Shown here: positions 26,636-36,484 of the stretch, piece by piece
How positions within the stretch are numbered: position 1 is the stretch's first letter
Layout: every line of letters begins with the position of its first letter
Source of the DNA: Fodinisporobacter ferrooxydans
Lineage (GTDB): Bacteria > Bacillota > Bacilli > Tumebacillales > MYW30-H2
DNA: 64,000 bases
Direction: 5' to 3'
NCBI RefSeq assembly: GCF_022818495.1
Contig: NZ_CP089291.1
Location: 558,001 to 622,000 of the forward strand
The notes under the pieces: generated by a model
Told to the model about the DNA's origin: nothing
Database searches by the model: none
What the model saw: only the letters and a program-made list of their open reading frames with translations
Translations under genes and position numbers: made by a program

Positions 26636-29600
26636 TCACCTTTTCTTTCGCCATATCAAACTCCAATACTTTCGTTTGGCTTTGAATACGTGTTACGATC
26701 AATGTCCGATCGACAAGCGGGGCAATATCTGCCAATTTCTCTGTTGGTGCCGATAATATGACCTGCAGGCCGAGATCATGAATCAATCGAATACTCTCGC
26801 GAATACGCTGGTGGTCCATCTTGCTATATGCTTCATCAAACACGATCAGCCGTAACGTATTGTCTGTTCCTGGCCGTCCCACCCGATATAATTGCATGAA
26901 GGATGCCAGTACCGAGATATAAAACGGGGTTTGCGTCTCACCGCCAGACTTTTTGGCAATGACACGCGACAACCGCGACTCACGCCCTTCTTCGTCTTTC
27001 ACGATTAAATCGAAGTTGAGATATGTCCGATAATCCGTGAACTTCTCCAGATTTTTTTCGAGTTCTGTCATGGCGTATGGATCTGTCTCGTCCACATCGA
27101 TAATATTGCGGAACAATTCTTCTACTACTTCACCATGTTTTTCTTGAAAGCTTTGTGAAAAGAGTCCATACCCTTCCATTAAGAGCTCGTCCATGATCAT
27201 CTGGTAAAACCGGAGATATTGAGCATTCGGTGTGATTTGGAAGCGATATTGATCCCGACCGAACGAGATGCCTTTTAAAGCCGCATTTAATTCACGGATT
27301 TGGCTTTCCACGGTATAGATGTTGCTTTGCAGCTTGCTGACAAAGTCCTCTTGAAACTGAATTTGGGCACGTTCTTTGGCCTGCCTGATCTTCTCTTCAT
27401 ACTCAGTCAGTTGAGAGTCAATAAGGCGCTGCAACTCGGTTTGATATGCTTCATTGTCTGCACGCTGAATATCAAACCCTGCCTGAAAATCTCGATTGAA
27501 ATCCGCGCGCAGCTTTACAAGCTCTGTCCACAAAGTGTCTTTGCGATTGCGATCCACTTGCATTTGCCGTCCGAAATTGAAAAGAATGGTCGTCGGCGAT
27601 CCGAGCCGCTGCATTTCTTGTTGGAATCTCGGTTCACCCTTTTCCATTACGAAAGCTCCAGTAAAGGAGTCTTCAATGTTTTTCGCAGCCTCATTGCGAT
27701 CCATTTCCAATTTCCTTCGCCGCTCGCCTTCCAATTGATCCAACTTGATTTCCAATTTGGTTTTTTCACTTATCGCATGTTCTTTCTGTTGCTCCACTTG
27801 TTTGATCTGTTTTTCACAATCTCGAATTTTATCATCCAAATCCAATAAATATGACAAATCGAGTGAACCTAAATCATGCAATACTTGACGGAGTTCGGTC
27901 TGCAGTACAGGAACCCGAATTAATTCCCTCTGCGCATCTCCAACGTCGCGAAGATCCCCTTCAGACGGTGGTGTCATACTTGCCCACTTTGCGGCAGATT
28001 GCACGCGCGGCGACCACATTTCCACCAATTCCTCAACCACTGCCAGTCGGGCAGATTTCAGCTCCAACTGCTGTGCCAACGCCCGTTTCCCGATAAACAG
28101 ATTCTCCCAACGTTTTGGATCCATTTGGCGCGCGACATAATTTTGATAGAGCATGCCGTCCGCCGTAACAGCTGTCCGATGGTTGCGCAGCTGCTCGATT
28201 TTCTCAACTTTCATTACCCGGCCTAACAAAAAGTCGGCATACACGCGTGCAAAAGCATCTTCTGTTTCAATCTCCTCAGCGAGACTGCCCGATAGACGCT
28301 CCGGTTTCTGTTCAAGGATACGCCCTATATCGACAATGCCGACATCGTAGATGTGCTGCTCGCGTTTAACGGAATCATACACTTCCAATGCCAACTGAAA
28401 ATATTCCGGCGGTACCAAGAGATAAAACCGTTGTGTATGCAAATAGCCTTCAATGGCTCTGTGCCAAGTTGGATCAGGGATCTCCAACGCCTCGGCAAAG
28501 ATTGTGACAGGTATGTCGGCACCCGTTTTCGTGCGTAAGCTTGTCATGATCGCCCGCTGCAGTTCTGTAACTTTTCTATCATACGGTTTGATGCCCTTTT
28601 TTAATTCTGCAATGACAGCCTTTAGTTCTGCCTGCTCCTGATTTAACCGAGCCAGTTCATCTGCAATTTTTCTATGGATTGTCCCGAGCGAATTCGCAGC
28701 ATTTGCAAGCAGGAGTTGTACATCTGCGAACTCATCTACATTTAGTTCACAACTTGTAGGGTCGAAAGTGTTCAGACTTACACCAGAGAGATCGACTGGT
28801 TTACGAAGCATCTGCATCGCTTGGCCGATGCGACTGCTTGCGGCCTGGATGTCAGCAGATAAATCATCCTGGGTATCGCCAGTTATCCATTGCTCCCATG
28901 ATAATGCTTGTTTAACACCCGCTGCCACGGCCGACCAGCGTGCGGAAAGGTCTAGCAACATTCGCTCTTGCCGTTGAATCGATTGAAAAATGGAAACAAA
29001 TTCAGCATGCAACAGTTGTTTTTTATTTTCCAAACTCTGCTGTTTCACAAAAATATCCGATTGCACACGTTCATCTCGCCATGTATCTCGTAGATTTTGA
29101 AGATCTATTTGACGTTCTTCATGGCGCTTGATCTCTTGGTGAAGCTCCGACAGCCTATGTTTGCTTGTCAATACTTCATGCTCCAACTGCTCTAATTGAG
29201 TTTCAATTTCAACGACTTTTGCACGATCGACAAGGTATTGATACACTTGCAGCCTTTCCTCTACGGTTGACAAGGATTCCGCTTGCTGCCCGATCTGTGT
29301 AAGTGCATCGACTTTTTTGCGAACATGGCGCAGTTCGTCTTCCATTCGTCGGTAATGCCGGATATTTTCACGCATATCTTCAATATCCAATCGATGCTCG
29401 ACATCACAAACGAACTCCGATATAAACCCTGCAACATCCATAATCGGCGAAAAGGGTACCGCCTTTCGAAAGAGTCGAAAAAACTTTTCCCCAATGTTGC
29501 CCATGTGGCTGCGGAACATGTCCTGGTATCGTTTATTGGTTTCATAGAGTTCAAATTTGCCCTTGCCTTTTTTACTGCCCCATTGCCGCAGCTCCTGAAT

Positions 29601-30044
29601 ACTGAGCGGTGTTTCCTCACGAATGAAATGAAAAGAAGGCAATTCATCAAGCAGCGAAAAGAACCGATGGTTATAGGTTCCATCAGGATCACAATCAAAT
29701 ATGATCCCCATGCATAAATGTTTCTTTTTTACCGTATCGTAAAATTCCGCCACAACGTAACTGGAAAATGTTTCATCGGCCCGTAAGTACACAATTCCAC
29801 TGTCTTCCGCATCCGCTACTTCCCCGAACAAATATCCCTTTAAACTGCGGCGCGAGTTATCATTTGCCGCTTTATTGAAAAAATGGCCGCTCGTGTCTCC
29901 CAATATGAGCATCTGTAAAGCATCGAGAATCGTTGACTTCCCAGCCCCATTCTTGCCGGTAAGAAACGTAATCTGCTGAAGGTTCAGCACTTCATGTACG
30001 ATGTAGTGCCAATTGATGAGAACAAGCTTTTCCAATCGTTTCAT
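26628..30044 (-). CDS. jetC: Wadjet SMC-like ATPase JetC (type II)
   Basis: A 1138-residue SMC/MukB-like ATPase that should extrude DNA loops as the motor of the complex. Walker A is GKNGAGKSTIL (residues 30-40). Two long coiled-coil regions (about 220-480 and 690-930) flank a hinge-like middle. The C-terminal head has the signature KKSGGETQTPFYISVLASF and Walker B LRLIVFDEAYSKMD. The ATG at 30044 overlaps the jetB stop (ATGA). Length and arrangement fit JetC of the DUF5716/DUF4194 type. No frameshift seen. Confidence 0.9.
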   Translation of the reverse strand: MKRLEKLVLINWHYIVHEVLNLQQITFLTGKNGAGKSTILDALQMLILGDTSGHFFNKAANDNSRRSLKGYLFGEVADAEDSGIVYLRADETFSSYVVAEFYDTVKKKHLCMGIIFDCDPDGTYNHRFFSLLDELPSFHFIREETPLSIQELRQWGSKKGKGKFELYETNKRYQDMFRSHMGNIGEKFFRLFRKAVPFSPIMDVAGFISEFVCDVEHRLDIEDMRENIRHYRRMEDELRHVRKKVDALTQIGQQAESLSTVEERLQVYQYLVDRAKVVEIETQLEQLEHEVLTSKHRLSELHQEIKRHEERQIDLQNLRDTWRDERVQSDIFVKQQSLENKKQLLHAEFVSIFQSIQRQERMLLDLSARWSAVAAGVKQALSWEQWITGDTQDDLSADIQAASSRIGQAMQMLRKPVDLSGVSLNTFDPTSCELNVDEFADVQLLLANAANSLGTIHRKIADELARLNQEQAELKAVIAELKKGIKPYDRKVTELQRAIMTSLRTKTGADIPVTIFAEALEIPDPTWHRAIEGYLHTQRFYLLVPPEYFQLALEVYDSVKREQHIYDVGIVDIGRILEQKPERLSGSLAEEIETEDAFARVYADFLLGRVMKVEKIEQLRNHRTAVTADGMLYQNYVARQMDPKRWENLFIGKRALAQQLELKSARLAVVEELVEMWSPRVQSAAKWASMTPPSEGDLRDVGDAQRELIRVPVLQTELRQVLHDLGSLDLSYLLDLDDKIRDCEKQIKQVEQQKEHAISEKTKLEIKLDQLEGERRRKLEMDRNEAAKNIEDSFTGAFVMEKGEPRFQQEMQRLGSPTTILFNFGRQMQVDRNRKDTLWTELVKLRADFNRDFQAGFDIQRADNEAYQTELQRLIDSQLTEYEEKIRQAKERAQIQFQEDFVSKLQSNIYTVESQIRELNAALKGISFGRDQYRFQITPNAQYLRFYQMIMDELLMEGYGLFSQSFQEKHGEVVEELFRNIIDVDETDPYAMTELEKNLEKFTDYRTYLNFDLIVKDEEGRESRLSRVIAKKSGGETQTPFYISVLASFMQLYRVGRPGTDNTLRLIVFDEAYSKMDHQRIRESIRLIHDLGLQVILSAPTEKLADIAPLVDRTLIVTRIQSQTKVLEFDMAKEKVSV

Positions 30045-30742
30045 TCCATCTCACCTTCCTTCTCATCGATCGATGCGATCCGATCTTGCACTTCGACGTC
30101 CAAATCTTCTTCAAGATCCATTAACTCTTCTTCTGGATCGTCAAATTTCCCTTGATCCAGCATTTCATACAGTTGACTGATTCGCTCATCAGACACCAAC
30201 ATGCGAATCGTCGGATAGACAATCCAGCGACTATCCGGCTGAAATCCTTCACCGTCAATTCTTTCCATGATCGATAATTTTCGCAGCTTCATGAAAGCAG
30301 CTTGCAACCGTGTCACCGCCAATTTCTTCTCGATAAACCCGAATGCCCGCAGTTTTTCGTATACATCACGCAGCCAGATGACAATTTCTCTGCGGCCTGA
30401 TACTTGCTCCAGTTGTTCATCGTAAATAAGCCGCAAAACATATAGAATATATGTTGTGAGTTTGTCCGCATTTTTCCTGTTTCGTCCAAATCTGTTGTAC
30501 AATGCCATCACGCCCCGCAGGCTATCTACCTGCAGTGCCCATCCGCTGACACTGAGATACGCATCAAGCATCGGCTTGACCCTCTCAGCAAACCTATACT
30601 CGCGACTGCCTGTCAACCGTCCCTCTTTTGCATCCCATACGTCTCGCACCAAGAATGTTTGATCAAACAATATGCTTAGGAGTCGCGAAAATTGTTCTCT
30701 ATCCCGATCTGACAATGCTTCATATTCTCTTTGCCAATCCAC
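30041..30742 (-). CDS. jetB: Wadjet subunit JetB (DUF4194, MukE-like)
   Basis: A 233-residue protein of the DUF4194 family, the MukE/kite-like subunit that binds the kleisin and the SMC heads. It is mostly helical with a winged-helix region (IEKKLAVTRLQAAFMKLRKLSIMERI) and a strongly acidic C-terminus (FDDPEEELMDLEEDLDVEV). It starts 83 bases after jetA and overlaps jetC by 4 bases, so translation is coupled. Confidence 0.87.
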   Translation of the reverse strand: MDWQREYEALSDRDREQFSRLLSILFDQTFLVRDVWDAKEGRLTGSREYRFAERVKPMLDAYLSVSGWALQVDSLRGVMALYNRFGRNRKNADKLTTYILYVLRLIYDEQLEQVSGRREIVIWLRDVYEKLRAFGFIEKKLAVTRLQAAFMKLRKLSIMERIDGEGFQPDSRWIVYPTIRMLVSDERISQLYEMLDQGKFDDPEEELMDLEEDLDVEVQDRIASIDEKEGEME

Positions 30743-30825
30743 TGATGTGCCCCCATTCCAGCAGGTTGCTCATAAAATTGTTGCAAAAGGCAATAAAATT
30801 ACTAGTAAGACTCATTAAAACTCTT

Positions 30826-32325
30826 TCACAACGAATGATGTGATTTTTCCCCAATTAATCGCTTGAATGTCAATGCCGGGATTCTATAACCATTTACGAT
30901 CACCGCATCCGCTTCATCGTCCCATGCAAGGCTATACGGGATATCCGATTCATCTGCCTTGATGACCGCAACCATCGTCCGCAAAAAATCTTCCACTTCA
31001 TCGATTGTTAATGCGTGAGCCTCCAAGATGCCTTCTGCTGGCATTTGCGAAAGGATAAACTCGATAATATGTTCATTGGAGAACAGTGATTTAGCCCGTT
31101 CGATCAATTCGTCCGCTTCAGCAGCAAAAAGCACGTCCGGTACTTTGTCCTTCGTTTTCAGCGGTTGCGTTTTTCCACGTTGCCGACGTGTCGGCTCTGT
31201 GAATAGTCCATAAGAATCCGTATATTCTACCCGGAAAATAGGCAGTTTCTCCATCTCGGGCAAGATGCTTGATGTGGACATCTGCTCAGTATCTTGCAAC
31301 TTGGGCAAATGTTTTAAAAGCTCCACAAGCTTACCTTTCGTATTTCGATCCGAATTGAGCAAATATTGAATGCGTTCAACCGAAGCTCGACTGTATGCGC
31401 TATTTCGGCGATCGATTTCATGCAGAAAAGAATCCATCGTTTCAAAACTGTCTAGAATGAACTGGATCATCCGGATGATCTCATAACGGGCCGTATCATC
31501 TTGTATTCCGCTGCGATGTGTCCGCATGGATTGTACAAGCAAATCAAGCACTTCACTATCCTGCAGCCATTCGCGCAATAGAGAAAGAATCCGGGGCCGG
31601 AACCGGTGCACGCTATCGACTGTTTTCAATGGATGATACGTTTTTGCCGCCACAAGCACTTGGTATTCATCGAAATGCTCCTCCAATAATCCACGTATGT
31701 CCTGTCGTTCCTGTAAACTTTGATAGAATTTGTGGATGTTATGCAGCAAAGCCCGCAAGCTAGCCAGCAAATCCTGCGTATGATCATATGCACTTTGCAG
31801 CGCCGGAAACATATAATCTCGTTCTTCATTCGCCGTCCGCAAAACCGAATATGTGCTATATACAAACGAGTTGTATGGCTTGTCGATCGGGTGGACAATA
31901 CTATGAAGCACATCCAGCACCAAAATCGCATAATCAGGTACAATCAAGAGCTCGTCAAGAGAATTTTCGTCAGGAACGGATGTCAACCACTTGCACTCTA
32001 GTAATCTTCGAATTAATGCGTGTGCTTGACCAGATAACGTTTGTTCCCCTTCCATTCCCGTCAATTCGTTATTCCCATACAAATTGTCCGGTTGCTGACG
32101 AATGAAAGAATTATCTATCGAAACCTCAACCTGCTCATCTTGTAATTCCATTAAATCTGCAACCATATGATCGACCAGATACGCTGCCAAGTCTCCTCTT
32201 TTGAAACGCAAATTACCCTGATAGCATTCCCGCAGAACCATCAAGGCACGAAAATATATATGTTTATTTTTGGAGGACAAAATCGAAAAAAACGAATCTC
32301 CTACTATTTCGAATAAGCCTTGCAC
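30826..32325 (-). CDS. jetA: Wadjet subunit JetA (DUF5716, MukF/kleisin-like)
   Basis: The kleisin-like subunit of the first Wadjet system, about 499 residues. The family N-terminus is plain: GLFEIVGDSFFSILSSKNKHIYFRALMVL, a winged helix, followed by a long helical middle and a C-terminal winged helix (SLAWDDEADAVIVNGYRIPALTFKRLIG). The start chosen is GTG at 32325, preceded at eight bases by AGGG and lying about 20 bases after a sigma-A promoter. A longer open frame to 32547 adds 74 residues that do not belong to the family and would begin upstream of the promoter. First gene of the operon jetA-jetB-jetC-jetD. Confidence 0.87.
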   Translation of the reverse strand: MQGLFEIVGDSFFSILSSKNKHIYFRALMVLRECYQGNLRFKRGDLAAYLVDHMVADLMELQDEQVEVSIDNSFIRQQPDNLYGNNELTGMEGEQTLSGQAHALIRRLLECKWLTSVPDENSLDELLIVPDYAILVLDVLHSIVHPIDKPYNSFVYSTYSVLRTANEERDYMFPALQSAYDHTQDLLASLRALLHNIHKFYQSLQERQDIRGLLEEHFDEYQVLVAAKTYHPLKTVDSVHRFRPRILSLLREWLQDSEVLDLLVQSMRTHRSGIQDDTARYEIIRMIQFILDSFETMDSFLHEIDRRNSAYSRASVERIQYLLNSDRNTKGKLVELLKHLPKLQDTEQMSTSSILPEMEKLPIFRVEYTDSYGLFTEPTRRQRGKTQPLKTKDKVPDVLFAAEADELIERAKSLFSNEHIIEFILSQMPAEGILEAHALTIDEVEDFLRTMVAVIKADESDIPYSLAWDDEADAVIVNGYRIPALTFKRLIGEKSHHSL

Positions 32326-32347
32326 TCGTTTCACCCTATCAGATAAT

Positions 32348-32375
32348 ATTATATTTATAGTACCTGATTGGGCAA
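32348..32375 (-). promoter_or_regulatory. Sigma-A promoter of the first Wadjet operon
   Basis: On the minus strand TTGCCC (32375-32370), a 16-base spacer and TATAAT (32353-32348). It places transcription start near 32341, just ahead of the JetA ribosome site, and supports the GTG start at 32325. It lies inside a relic sequence that also occurs near 54.3 kb. Confidence 0.65.
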
Positions 32376-32728
32376 TATCTGTACATGAAGTGGATGGAAT
32401 TGGTGACACGGAAGAAATAGAGCCGACTTCCATATCGAACCGCGCATCTGTAAAGCCGGATATGCGACGGATACGCATAGCAGAGCGATGACTTGTGATA
32501 TAGGAGACGTATCGCATTTGTTGTTTGCCTCTCTCAACTTCCAGCAACTTTTTTCATGCAATTAGTCTTTCCAAAAACTAGCTTTTTCAAACTCGGGTTT
32601 TTGCTAAATGATAAAACAACTAAAAGCACCAAAGAATCGATCGCATCCTAAGAGAATAATCGGCCGAGTATAGCGATTTATGCTAAACTGGGATAGAACA
32701 TCTTGTAAGCAGTAAGGGGATCGTGTCG

Positions 32729-33523
32729 ATGAATCTGGTATCTTGGAATGTCAATGGTTTGAGATCCTGCGTAAATAAAGGATTTCACGAGTATTTCAAC
32801 CATATCGGGGCAGATATATTCTGCCTTCAGGAGACGAAACTGCAAGAAGGGCAAATTAGCCTGGAGCTTGGCGAGGAATATAGGCAGTACTGGAATTACG
32901 CCCTGAAGAAGGGATATTCCGGGACTGCCGTATTTACGAAGATTCAGCCGCTTTCGGTACGTTATGGCCTGGAAGAGGAGACAGAACCCGAGGGGCGGAT
33001 TATTACTCTTGAGTTTGACTCCTTCTATCTTGTTAATGTATACACTCCCAATGCTAAGCGTGATCTGTCAAGACTTGCATATAGACTGGAATGGGAAGAT
33101 CGGTTTCGAAACTTTCTTCTGCAGCTTGACGATCGGAAACCCGTTATCATTTGCGGTGATTTGAATGTTGCGCACCAGGAGATCGACCTCAAGAATGCGA
33201 AGGGGAATCGCGGCAATTCCGGCTTTACCGAGGAAGAACGGGAAAAGATGAGTCTGCTCCTGGACTCCGGCTTCACGGATTCCTTCAGATATCTTTATCC
33301 TGAACGAACCGATGCCTACTCTTGGTGGTCGAATATGCCGAAGGTGAGAGAGCGGAACGTCGGATGGCGAATCGATTATTTTCTCGTTTCAACGAGACTG
33401 CGTCCCTTCATTGTCGACGCACGAATTGATTCCAACGTATTGGGGAGCGATCACTGCCCCGTTGTGCTGGAATTGGCCAATTTTAACGAATCCCTTTTCC
33501 TTCCACGGGACACAATCGGATAG
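32729..33523 (+). CDS. exoA: Exodeoxyribonuclease III (AP endonuclease)
   Basis: A 264-residue Mg-dependent AP endonuclease / 3'-5' exonuclease of base-excision repair. Motifs: WNVNGLRS (Asn), CLQETKL (metal Glu), NVYTPNA, ICGDLNVAH (Asp, Asn), and SDHCPV at the end (catalytic His). All catalytic residues are present. The ATG at 32729 is spaced 8 bases from AGGGGA; a GTG at 32723 is too close. It is divergent from jetA and stands between the two Wadjet operons. It is a housekeeping enzyme; any part in defence is speculation. Confidence 0.92.
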   Translation: MNLVSWNVNGLRSCVNKGFHEYFNHIGADIFCLQETKLQEGQISLELGEEYRQYWNYALKKGYSGTAVFTKIQPLSVRYGLEEETEPEGRIITLEFDSFYLVNVYTPNAKRDLSRLAYRLEWEDRFRNFLLQLDDRKPVIICGDLNVAHQEIDLKNAKGNRGNSGFTEEEREKMSLLLDSGFTDSFRYLYPERTDAYSWWSNMPKVRERNVGWRIDYFLVSTRLRPFIVDARIDSNVLGSDHCPVVLELANFNESLFLPRDTIG

Positions 33524-33643
33524 GATACGCTCCGTCGATATAAGGCTGAACGCGATGAATGAGCGTAAGTCACTGCAACAGTATCGACTCCTGTCCTCGC
33601 GTAAACAAAAACCCTTGCCAGAAAAAACTTTGCACATGAACGG

Positions 33644-34579
33644 TTATCGATAGTTCAGTTTCATCAGTTCTTCCCGGAAAGCTGGTTTCCTGGGATATTT
33701 GGCAAGCAGCATATTTGTAATTTGCAAAGCCTCCGCTTGCCCGCCCGCTTTTTGCAGCATTCGAATGATCCGGCAAACATCCTGATAGTGCTTTCTCGTA
33801 TTCGCGTGTTCAGCTGTGGATTCAATATGCAATTGAAACAGCTTCTTCACTTCAGTAGGAAATTGCCGAATCAGGTGCGGATAAAATTGTTCAATTCTGG
33901 CAGGTTGTTTTTTCACATATTCCAAGAGCCGCTCCGTTTCACGCTCCTCTACAAGAATCCTAGTATAAATAGCACTATGCCAACCGTTATTTTCCATTTT
34001 CTGCAGCATGCTTTGATAAACAGCCTGCCATTCTTCTGCCGGATAGCTGTCTTTAAGCGGTTTATAATAGGAGAAGTCTCCTTCGAGCACAAGTTCCTTA
34101 CCGATTTGCTGCTGCAATTCCATTTTCCCAGACCGTCGGCAGGCTTCATACCGAAGTCCTTTCCATTTCGTTACCAGACCGCGCAGACCTTTGGCTAGAT
34201 CCTGTGCTTCACCTTCTTCGGCTAGTCTGATGGCTTCATCATATTGCCGTTTCTTTAGTGCGTTCCGTATTGCCAATTCCCGAAAACCAGAAAAATGAAG
34301 ATTGCTTGTCAGAAATTTTCCCGCTTGTTTCCGGCTCCCATACTCTTGAATGAACTGGTAACGAATCATGGCCAAACGCTCCGCAAAGTAATTTCCGCTC
34401 CAAGATCCTTCCTGTTGTCCGGAACTAAATTGAGAAGTATGTTCTTCCCATTCTCTTCGCAATTCAGCGGTTACAGCCAAACTGGATGCACTTTTCAGTA
34501 AAGACAATTGCCAATCCGGCCATCCGTCAAGCTGAGGATGTTTGGATTCCTTGAGCAGCATATGGAACAATTCACCCAA
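33644..34579 (-). pseudogene. C-terminal part of a SWIM zinc-finger-family gene, 5'-truncated
   Basis: About 311 codons, helical repeats ending in QITNMLLAKYPRKPAFREEL. This resembles the C-terminal region of SWIM zinc-finger family proteins of Bacillales (arginine-rich helices, YPRKPAF end). The N-terminal half with the CxC...CxH SWIM motif is missing: in frame, the reading starts right after a TAG near 34605, next to the right end of the IS110 element, and the only start is a TTG without a ribosome site. A second, smaller fragment of the same gene is at 15488-15745. Family assignment is moderate. Confidence 0.6.
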
Positions 34580-34741
34580 ATCCTGTTGTGGAATCTCCCA
34601 CTATAAAGTAATGTTTTCTCCTGTTTTCTCGCTCATTCTTAGTTTTACAACTTTGACACCTAGAGAGTGTTGGTGAAAGATTGCATAGAACCCATATTTT
34701 TCTGTAAAGGCCGGTGGCAGGAATAAGCTTGAAATCATTGT

Positions 34742-35077
34742 TTTCCAAACTGTGGATAAAATGGTATGATCGCACAGTGGATCTCCACGTTCTCCCTCGG
34801 GGTTTACCCTCCCATGTCACGCTGGGTCTATGCCCTTACATTCCTTCGTTCTACCTCTCAAGGGGTGGAGGCCGATTCTTGCTCCTCGACTGGGTCGTTG
34901 CCCTTATGGATAAAATCCTTCGGCTTCTCCGGTGCTTCCGTTGTCAAAGTTGTGCACATCTGAATAATCGAGTTTTCAGTTTGTTGATAATGTTGAATTT
35001 GTGAAATATCCAGTTGTGGATATTTCATTTATTAAAAACCAGATACTAAGCTGTTGATACGTGTTCTATTTTTTATT
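34742..35077 (-). ncRNA. Candidate bridge RNA region of the IS110 element
   Basis: Non-coding DNA downstream of the transposase. On the minus strand it begins with a perfect 11-bp hairpin (35002-35012 with 35017-35027, CAAC loop) and continues into a GC-richer, stem-rich stretch (34780-34960) with pieces such as GGGCAACGACCC and GTGGAGATCCAC. IS110/IS1111 elements encode a bridge RNA in such a terminal non-coding region, with two loops that pair to target and donor DNA. The loops could not be assigned here by eye. Three TTATCCACA-like sites also occur in it. Confidence 0.45.
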
Positions 35078-36376
35078 TTATGCTGCACTTTGTTGTAGCT
35101 GGGCTTGTCGGACTGGCCCCAGTACATCGTTTGCGTTATACTCTTTCTGCTTTGTCCCCAATGTATAAAGTACGCGAACCAGTTTTCCACATAAGGCGAT
35201 GATCGACTGCTTCTTTTTTAACGGATTCTGACTACGTGTCGTGTAATACTTGTGCAGCTCTTTAAATTCTTCGTTTTTGGCCACCATCGGTAGCATGGCG
35301 CGAAACAAGATGCCTCTTAATCGAGAACGACCCCGCTTGCTGATCCCCGTTTTCCCCTTCCGTTTTCCAGAACTATTCTCAGTCAAATTCAGTCCAGCCA
35401 AGCGGATGATTTGCTGTCCGTGATCATAGTTGTTGAGATCGCCAACCTCCGCTAGGAAACCGGCGACGGTCAGAACACCAACCCCTGGGATGCTCAGCAT
35501 CTGCCGAGTTCCGGGGATCTTCTCAAGAATCTGCAAGACTTGCGCCATAATGGTTTCTTCCTGCTTGCCATACAGATCGTACTGCTGCAGCAAGATAGTC
35601 AGCTCGATTCGAGCCGCTGCCAGTCCCTCGGTAAGCCCGATGGAAGCCGTTGCGGTCGCATAGAGCTGCTCCGCTCTCTTAATGCCCACCCCACGCTTGA
35701 TTTCCGTCTTCCAATGTGAGAGAACGCCTCTGGCGCCTACGGAGACAATCTCCTCTGGAGTTGGAAACTGACGCATGGTCATGAGGGACGCTTTCCCTTC
35801 CCAGTCCTTAAATACCTGTGGATACTCTGGAAAGTAGCGGTCAAACCAGTTTGTGATCCGTGTTTTCACTTGAATCAAGCTCACCATGACCTTCTCGCGA
35901 AGATTCATCAGAATGCGTAATTCTGCGTATTCCTTGGTCGGTAAGTTAGGTTCTGAGTACTTTCCATTCCGAATGAGGTCGGCAATGACTTTTGCATCCT
36001 TGTAGTCGCTTTTGGTCTGTGAGTTGTCCTCGAGCTCCTTGCTCTTGTTCACATGATGCGGATTGACAACAACAACCTGAATGCCTTGCTCCTTCAAAAA
36101 CGCCGCTAACGGGAACCAGTAGTGTCCAGTCGGTTCAATGCCGAATATAATGTCTGTTTTCTCATGAATTCGGCCAAGCTCCTTCATCCACGCTGCCAGC
36201 TTCGTCAGCCCTTCCTGGTCGTTGTGAAATACACAGTCCTTCCCAAGCTCAATTCCACGGAAATCCACAGCTCGAGCTACGTGTATCTTCTTTGCGATGT
36301 CAGCTCCAACCACCAATGTTTTCTCGGTAATTCTTGTAATCCGTTGATTCTGTTTCTGCTTCGTCTTATACTTCAT
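35078..36376 (-). CDS. IS110-family transposase (RNA-guided recombinase type)
   Basis: A 432-residue DEDD/serine recombinase of the IS110 family. The RuvC-like domain shows GADIAKK (Asp), FGIEPTGHYW (Glu) and SDYKDAKVIADL (Asp pair). The C-terminal transposase_20 domain has SIPGVGVLTVAGFLAEVGD and GLNLTENSSGKRKGK with the expected catalytic Ser. A coiled coil lies between. Full length, no stop or shift, so it may be functional. Its promoter lies just upstream at 36427-36455. Confidence 0.92.
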   Translation of the reverse strand: MKYKTKQKQNQRITRITEKTLVVGADIAKKIHVARAVDFRGIELGKDCVFHNDQEGLTKLAAWMKELGRIHEKTDIIFGIEPTGHYWFPLAAFLKEQGIQVVVVNPHHVNKSKELEDNSQTKSDYKDAKVIADLIRNGKYSEPNLPTKEYAELRILMNLREKVMVSLIQVKTRITNWFDRYFPEYPQVFKDWEGKASLMTMRQFPTPEEIVSVGARGVLSHWKTEIKRGVGIKRAEQLYATATASIGLTEGLAAARIELTILLQQYDLYGKQEETIMAQVLQILEKIPGTRQMLSIPGVGVLTVAGFLAEVGDLNNYDHGQQIIRLAGLNLTENSSGKRKGKTGISKRGRSRLRGILFRAMLPMVAKNEEFKELHKYYTTRSQNPLKKKQSIIALCGKLVRVLYTLGTKQKEYNANDVLGPVRQAQLQQSAA

Positions 36377-36426
36377 GTGAGCGCCTCTTTTCGTATGTAG
36401 GTATTGTTCTGCGTCGAACGTTTCCT

Positions 36427-36455
36427 AGTATACAAGAGGTGCTTTTTTCGTTCAA
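36427..36455 (-). promoter_or_regulatory. Promoter of the IS110 transposase
   Basis: On the minus strand TTGAAC (36455-36450), a 17-base spacer and TATACT (36432-36427), a near-consensus sigma-A promoter about 50 bases ahead of the transposase start. Confidence 0.75.
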
Positions 36456-36484
36456 AGCTTAAATTACTTCATTACAGGAATTGC

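Larger units (their letters stand above)
34700..36480 (-). mobile_element. IS110-family insertion sequence
   Basis: An element of about 1.8 kb with the transposase on the minus strand, a short leader (about 110 bases) with its own promoter and a long non-coding tail (34740-35077). Possible subterminal inverted repeats are TAAGCTTGAA at 34729-34738 (plus strand) and TAAGCTTTGAA near 36451-36461 (minus strand). This layout, with a long 3' non-coding part, fits the IS1111-like branch. IS110 elements make no clear target duplication, so the exact ends cannot be fixed. It lies between a broken SWIM-type gene and the 3' end of the type III jetD. Confidence 0.75.

Noticed and set aside
32729-33523. 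exoA as a component of one of the Wadjet systems
   Set aside because: It is on the opposite strand, has its own ribosome site and is a standard repair enzyme; known Wadjet operons do not include it.
34740-35030. Several TTATCCACA-like sequences that could be DnaA boxes of an origin
   Set aside because: They lie inside the non-coding tail of an IS110 element, with no dnaA, dnaN or rep gene near and no AT-rich unwinding region arranged with them.
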